The notes beneath the pieces were generated by a model that saw nothing but the letters and a program-made list of their open reading frames with translations, did not search any database and had not been told where the DNA came from. Shown here piece by piece: positions 63,551 through 64,000 of a stretch of 64,000 bases of DNA. Made by a program: the position numbers and the translations under genes. Origin of the DNA: Nemertoderma westbladi (taxonomy: Eukaryota; Xenacoelomorpha; Nemertodermatida; Nemertodermatidae); NCBI GenBank assembly GCA_032718475.1, contig JAUCBJ010001793.1, forward strand, positions 20,227 through 84,226, read 5' to 3'. Positions within the stretch are counted from its first letter, which is position 1. Each line of letters starts with the position of its first letter.

Positions 63551-64000
63551 ACATGCTGTACGATTCTTTACGCAAGAGGCGGTAGAGCCCAATTCCTACG
63601 ATAAAGCCTTGTCGGTGGAAGAGGAAAGGGCCAAACAGATCCAAGAGACAACTACACGTTTCCTCAAAGATCAAGGTAGGTATGAAGTCGGTCTACCTTT
63701 CCGCAAGAGAGAACCGAAGTTCATCAATAACAGACCCCTGGCGGAAAAAAGAATCGCGCAACTCCATCGACGCCTTACAGCTAATTCTTCAGCCAAAGCA
63801 ATGTATCAAACACAGCTGGAAAAATTTATTAATAAGGGATACGCGGAGAGAGTACCGGAAGAAACACCTGTGACTGAAAGAACGTATTACTTAACTCACC
63901 ATTACGTTCCTAAACCCGGTAAACCACACGAAGTGAGAGTAGTGTTTGATGGCTCCGCTCTTTACATGGGTCAATCCCTTAACTCTGAATTGTTACCCGG
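63510..64000 (+). CDS. BEL/Pao pol, start of reverse transcriptase (continues beyond window)
   Basis: The frame opens after TAA 63507-63509; its first ATG is 63510, overlapping the gag-protease frame by 41 nt in the +1 frame. The sequence has the BEL-type region upstream of RT (GLPFRKREP, YYLTHHYVPKP) and the conserved RVVFDGSA block with GQSLNSELLPG at the window end. The catalytic YADD-type motif, RNase H and integrase lie beyond 64000. BEL elements usually encode one continuous polyprotein, so the frame change is a lesion, a sequencing indel, or a recoding site. Confidence 0.85.
   Translation, partial: MTSLSVCNAKTRDEHAVRFFTQEAVEPNSYDKALSVEEERAKQIQETTTRFLKDQGRYEVGLPFRKREPKFINNRPLAEKRIAQLHRRLTANSSAKAMYQTQLEKFINKGYAERVPEETPVTERTYYLTHHYVPKPGKPHEVRVVFDGSALYMGQSLNSELLP

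Larger units (their letters stand above)
59211..64000 (+). mobile_element. BEL/Pao LTR retrotransposon (partial)
   Basis: Gag, zinc knuckles, protease and RT start in BEL order. Its two frame breaks (near 59.70 and 63.51-63.55 kb) contrast with 3.9 kb of otherwise uninterrupted coding sequence, which suggests a young element. The left LTR was not delimited; the right part is outside the window. Confidence 0.88.

Overview
This is eukaryotic DNA from an animal, most likely a marine invertebrate. Evidence is intron-containing host genes with GT/AG splice sites in matching phase (a stabilin-like receptor, a calmodulin-like protein, an IRAK1BP1-like protein), a CYP2-type P450, the cilium gene CFAP119, animal-type LINEs (RTE, CR1/L2/Jockey-like), a BEL/Pao element, tRNA-derived SINEs and many minisatellites. 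The sequence does not fix the phylum; an invertebrate deuterostome or a lophotrochozoan would both fit.

Layout. 1-1.3 kb: a CYP2-like P450 on the minus strand, cut by the window edge. 3.7-16.8 kb: a graveyard of non-LTR retrotransposons (one LINE nested inside another at 4.54-6.40 kb, a third at 7.0-9.7 kb, an AT-rich relic at 12.3-13.4 kb, a long open RTE at 14.8-16.8 kb) and a 20-bp minisatellite inside an inverted-repeat element. 18.0-18.65 kb: two exons of an IRAK1BP1 (SIMPL-domain) gene. 19.9-24.4 kb: RTE relics, a MITE and a SINE. 25.2-27.55 kb: a 15-bp minisatellite.

27.9-47.06 kb: the first four exons of a stabilin-like gene (signal peptide, EGF-like modules, probable start of a FAS1 domain). 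Its first intron holds a complete three-exon calmodulin-like gene on the opposite strand, two foldback transposons and a TAG/TCG-type minisatellite. Its second intron holds tRNA-like SINEs, a long inverted repeat, an RTE fragment and a 3.6-kb satellite. 47.6-56 kb: MITE and minisatellites, a LINE 3' end, intronless CFAP119 (51.39-52.43 kb), more foldback elements and a 1.25-kb TCCCA array. 59.2-64 kb: a BEL/Pao retrotransposon (gag, zinc knuckles, protease, start of RT) with two reading-frame breaks.

The most striking observation is a set of hammerhead-ribozyme motifs in tRNA-like SINEs within stabilin intron 2. Three copies of one family (39.53, 39.87, 40.02 kb) place the ribozyme between the pol III A and B boxes. 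A second, unrelated-looking family (36.41 kb) places it directly after the B box. Core residues are all present, and stems I and II differ in sequence between the families yet pair perfectly in both. A second theme is foldback elements of about 0.5-1.3 kb with CACCAT ends and long G/C homopolymers set into their inverted arms; these explain several of the poly-G/poly-C runs. Tandem arrays make up roughly a sixth of the window.
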